Assembly (NCBI GenBank): GCA_028551475.1
Contig: CM052358.1
Location: 13,313,938 to 13,377,937 of the forward strand
Source: Casuarina equisetifolia
Taxonomy: Eukaryota > Streptophyta > Magnoliopsida > Fagales > Casuarinaceae
Reading direction: 5' to 3'
Length of the DNA: 64,000 bases
Shown here: piece after piece, positions 63,381-64,000 of the stretch
Layout: the number at the start of each line of letters is the position of its first letter
Position numbering within the stretch: the first letter of the stretch is position 1
Translations under genes and position numbers: made by a program
The notes under the pieces: generated by a model
What the model saw: only the letters and a program-made list of their open reading frames with translations
The model's database searches: none
Told to the model about the DNA's origin: nothing

Positions 63381-64000
63381 GTATAAATATGCATTGATGG
63401 TAGACTTGGTTTGTGTGCCTTTTGAAAGAAAACGCCTTCGGAGAATAGTCGGCTTCTCAACTCTGCTATGCTTCTTGTAGTATTGTAGCAGGGTCGTTGG
63501 CCCTACGTTTATGGTTTCTGTTAGAGAAGCCACCGACCCACGATCCGAGATCCATGACCCATGACCCAGATTCGAGTCCAACCGGCGCAGCGACCCGTAT
63601 TGCGACCCGAGATCGCGTTCGCCCCTCTTGCAAACCCTAGCGAAACCCTAGCACCGCTGCCGGAAAATTCTTCCCCAAATTGTATAGATTCTTGTAATTG
63701 ATTGTATTTCCATATTTGTTTCGATTGTAATTGTCTATATTAGGATTCGATTGGTAATTGTAAAATTATCGGGACATTTTATCAATAAAATTACACAGAA
63801 ACTCCCAGCCGTTCTCCTTCTCCTCTCCTTCTGATTTTCCGACCAAATTAGGGTTCCGACAATCCTTCCCCTTTCAATTCTTTCATGGTATCAATTGAGC
63901 CAGCGGCCGACGCCTCCCAATTGGAACCCATGGCCAATAATTCCCCACCTCTCTCGTCTGTCTCCACCCTCCTGAACCCCCACCACTTCGCACCGCCAAA
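63381..64000 (+). mobile_element. 5' end of a Ty1/copia element, cut by window edge
   Basis: A TATA-like TGTATAAATATGC near 63379-63392 is followed by an LTR-like stretch with AATAAA at 63783-63788. At 63886 TGGTATCA matches the start of the initiator-Met tRNA primer-binding site used by plant copia elements. An open frame begins near 63885 with an ATG and continues to the window end, including MANNSPPLSSVSTLLNPHHF, which resembles the N-terminus of copia Gag. LTR ends are ambiguous: the right end could be CA just before the primer site (63885) or GACA at 63861. Confidence 0.65.

Noticed and set aside
1-64000. tRNA, rRNA or CRISPR features
   Set aside because: I saw no tRNA B-box with a matching cloverleaf, no rRNA-like blocks, and no regularly spaced repeats. 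A short cryptic tRNA or miRNA could be missed by eye.

Overview
This window is nuclear DNA of a flowering plant, most likely a eudicot. Genes are intron-rich with GT-AG splice sites, intergenic DNA is AT-rich, and relics of Ty1/copia and LINE retroelements fill the gaps. Five gene families can be reconstructed exon by exon: a RING-H2 E3 ligase (two copies), a small F-box/LRR protein, a GPI-anchored PI-PLC X-domain protein, the Polycomb H3K27 methyltransferase CURLY LEAF (CLF), and BAHD acyltransferases (two intact genes and one relic). All exon structures come from reading splice junctions by eye and from remembered family sequences. No alignment was run.

Layout: (1) Bases 1-26290 hold an old tandem segmental duplication. 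Unit A is about 1-11530 and unit B about 15392-26290. Each unit carries one RING-H2 gene on the minus strand with a long 5' UTR intron. Copy A (2777-7329) is intact. Copy B (17015-20441) has lost the splice acceptor of a 51-nt exon, has a one-base deletion just after the RING, and has a copia solo LTR in an intron. Decayed copia fragments lie between the units. (2) 26300-30700 is retroelement debris: a LINE ORF1 relic without a recognisable ORF2, then another copia gag fragment. (3) 31863-35054 (+) is the F-box gene, convergent with the PI-PLC X gene at 36682-39570 (-). (4) 40687-48347 (-) is a complete 16-exon CLF gene of 913 codons, with one GC-AG intron and a probable non-coding first exon. 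(5) 49250-54800 is gene-poor, with a broken PI-PLC-like pseudogene and a roughly 0.9 kb imperfect direct duplication. (6) 54846-56171 (-) and 61558-62880 (+) are intronless BAHD genes flanking a BAHD relic near 58.1 kb. (7) The right edge enters the 5' end of a Ty1/copia element.

The genes are unrelated housekeeping, signalling and chromatin functions, not an operon-like system. The order RING, F-box, PLC-X, BAHD, BAHD resembles the Arabidopsis block remembered as At5g67120-At5g67160, with CLF (At2g23380 in Arabidopsis) lying inside it. I found no convincing new biological system. The most checkable novelties are the splice-site decay in RING copy B, the GC-AG intron in the CLF SET region, a possible overlapping uORF in the CLF leader, and the BAHD cluster at the position matching EPS1.
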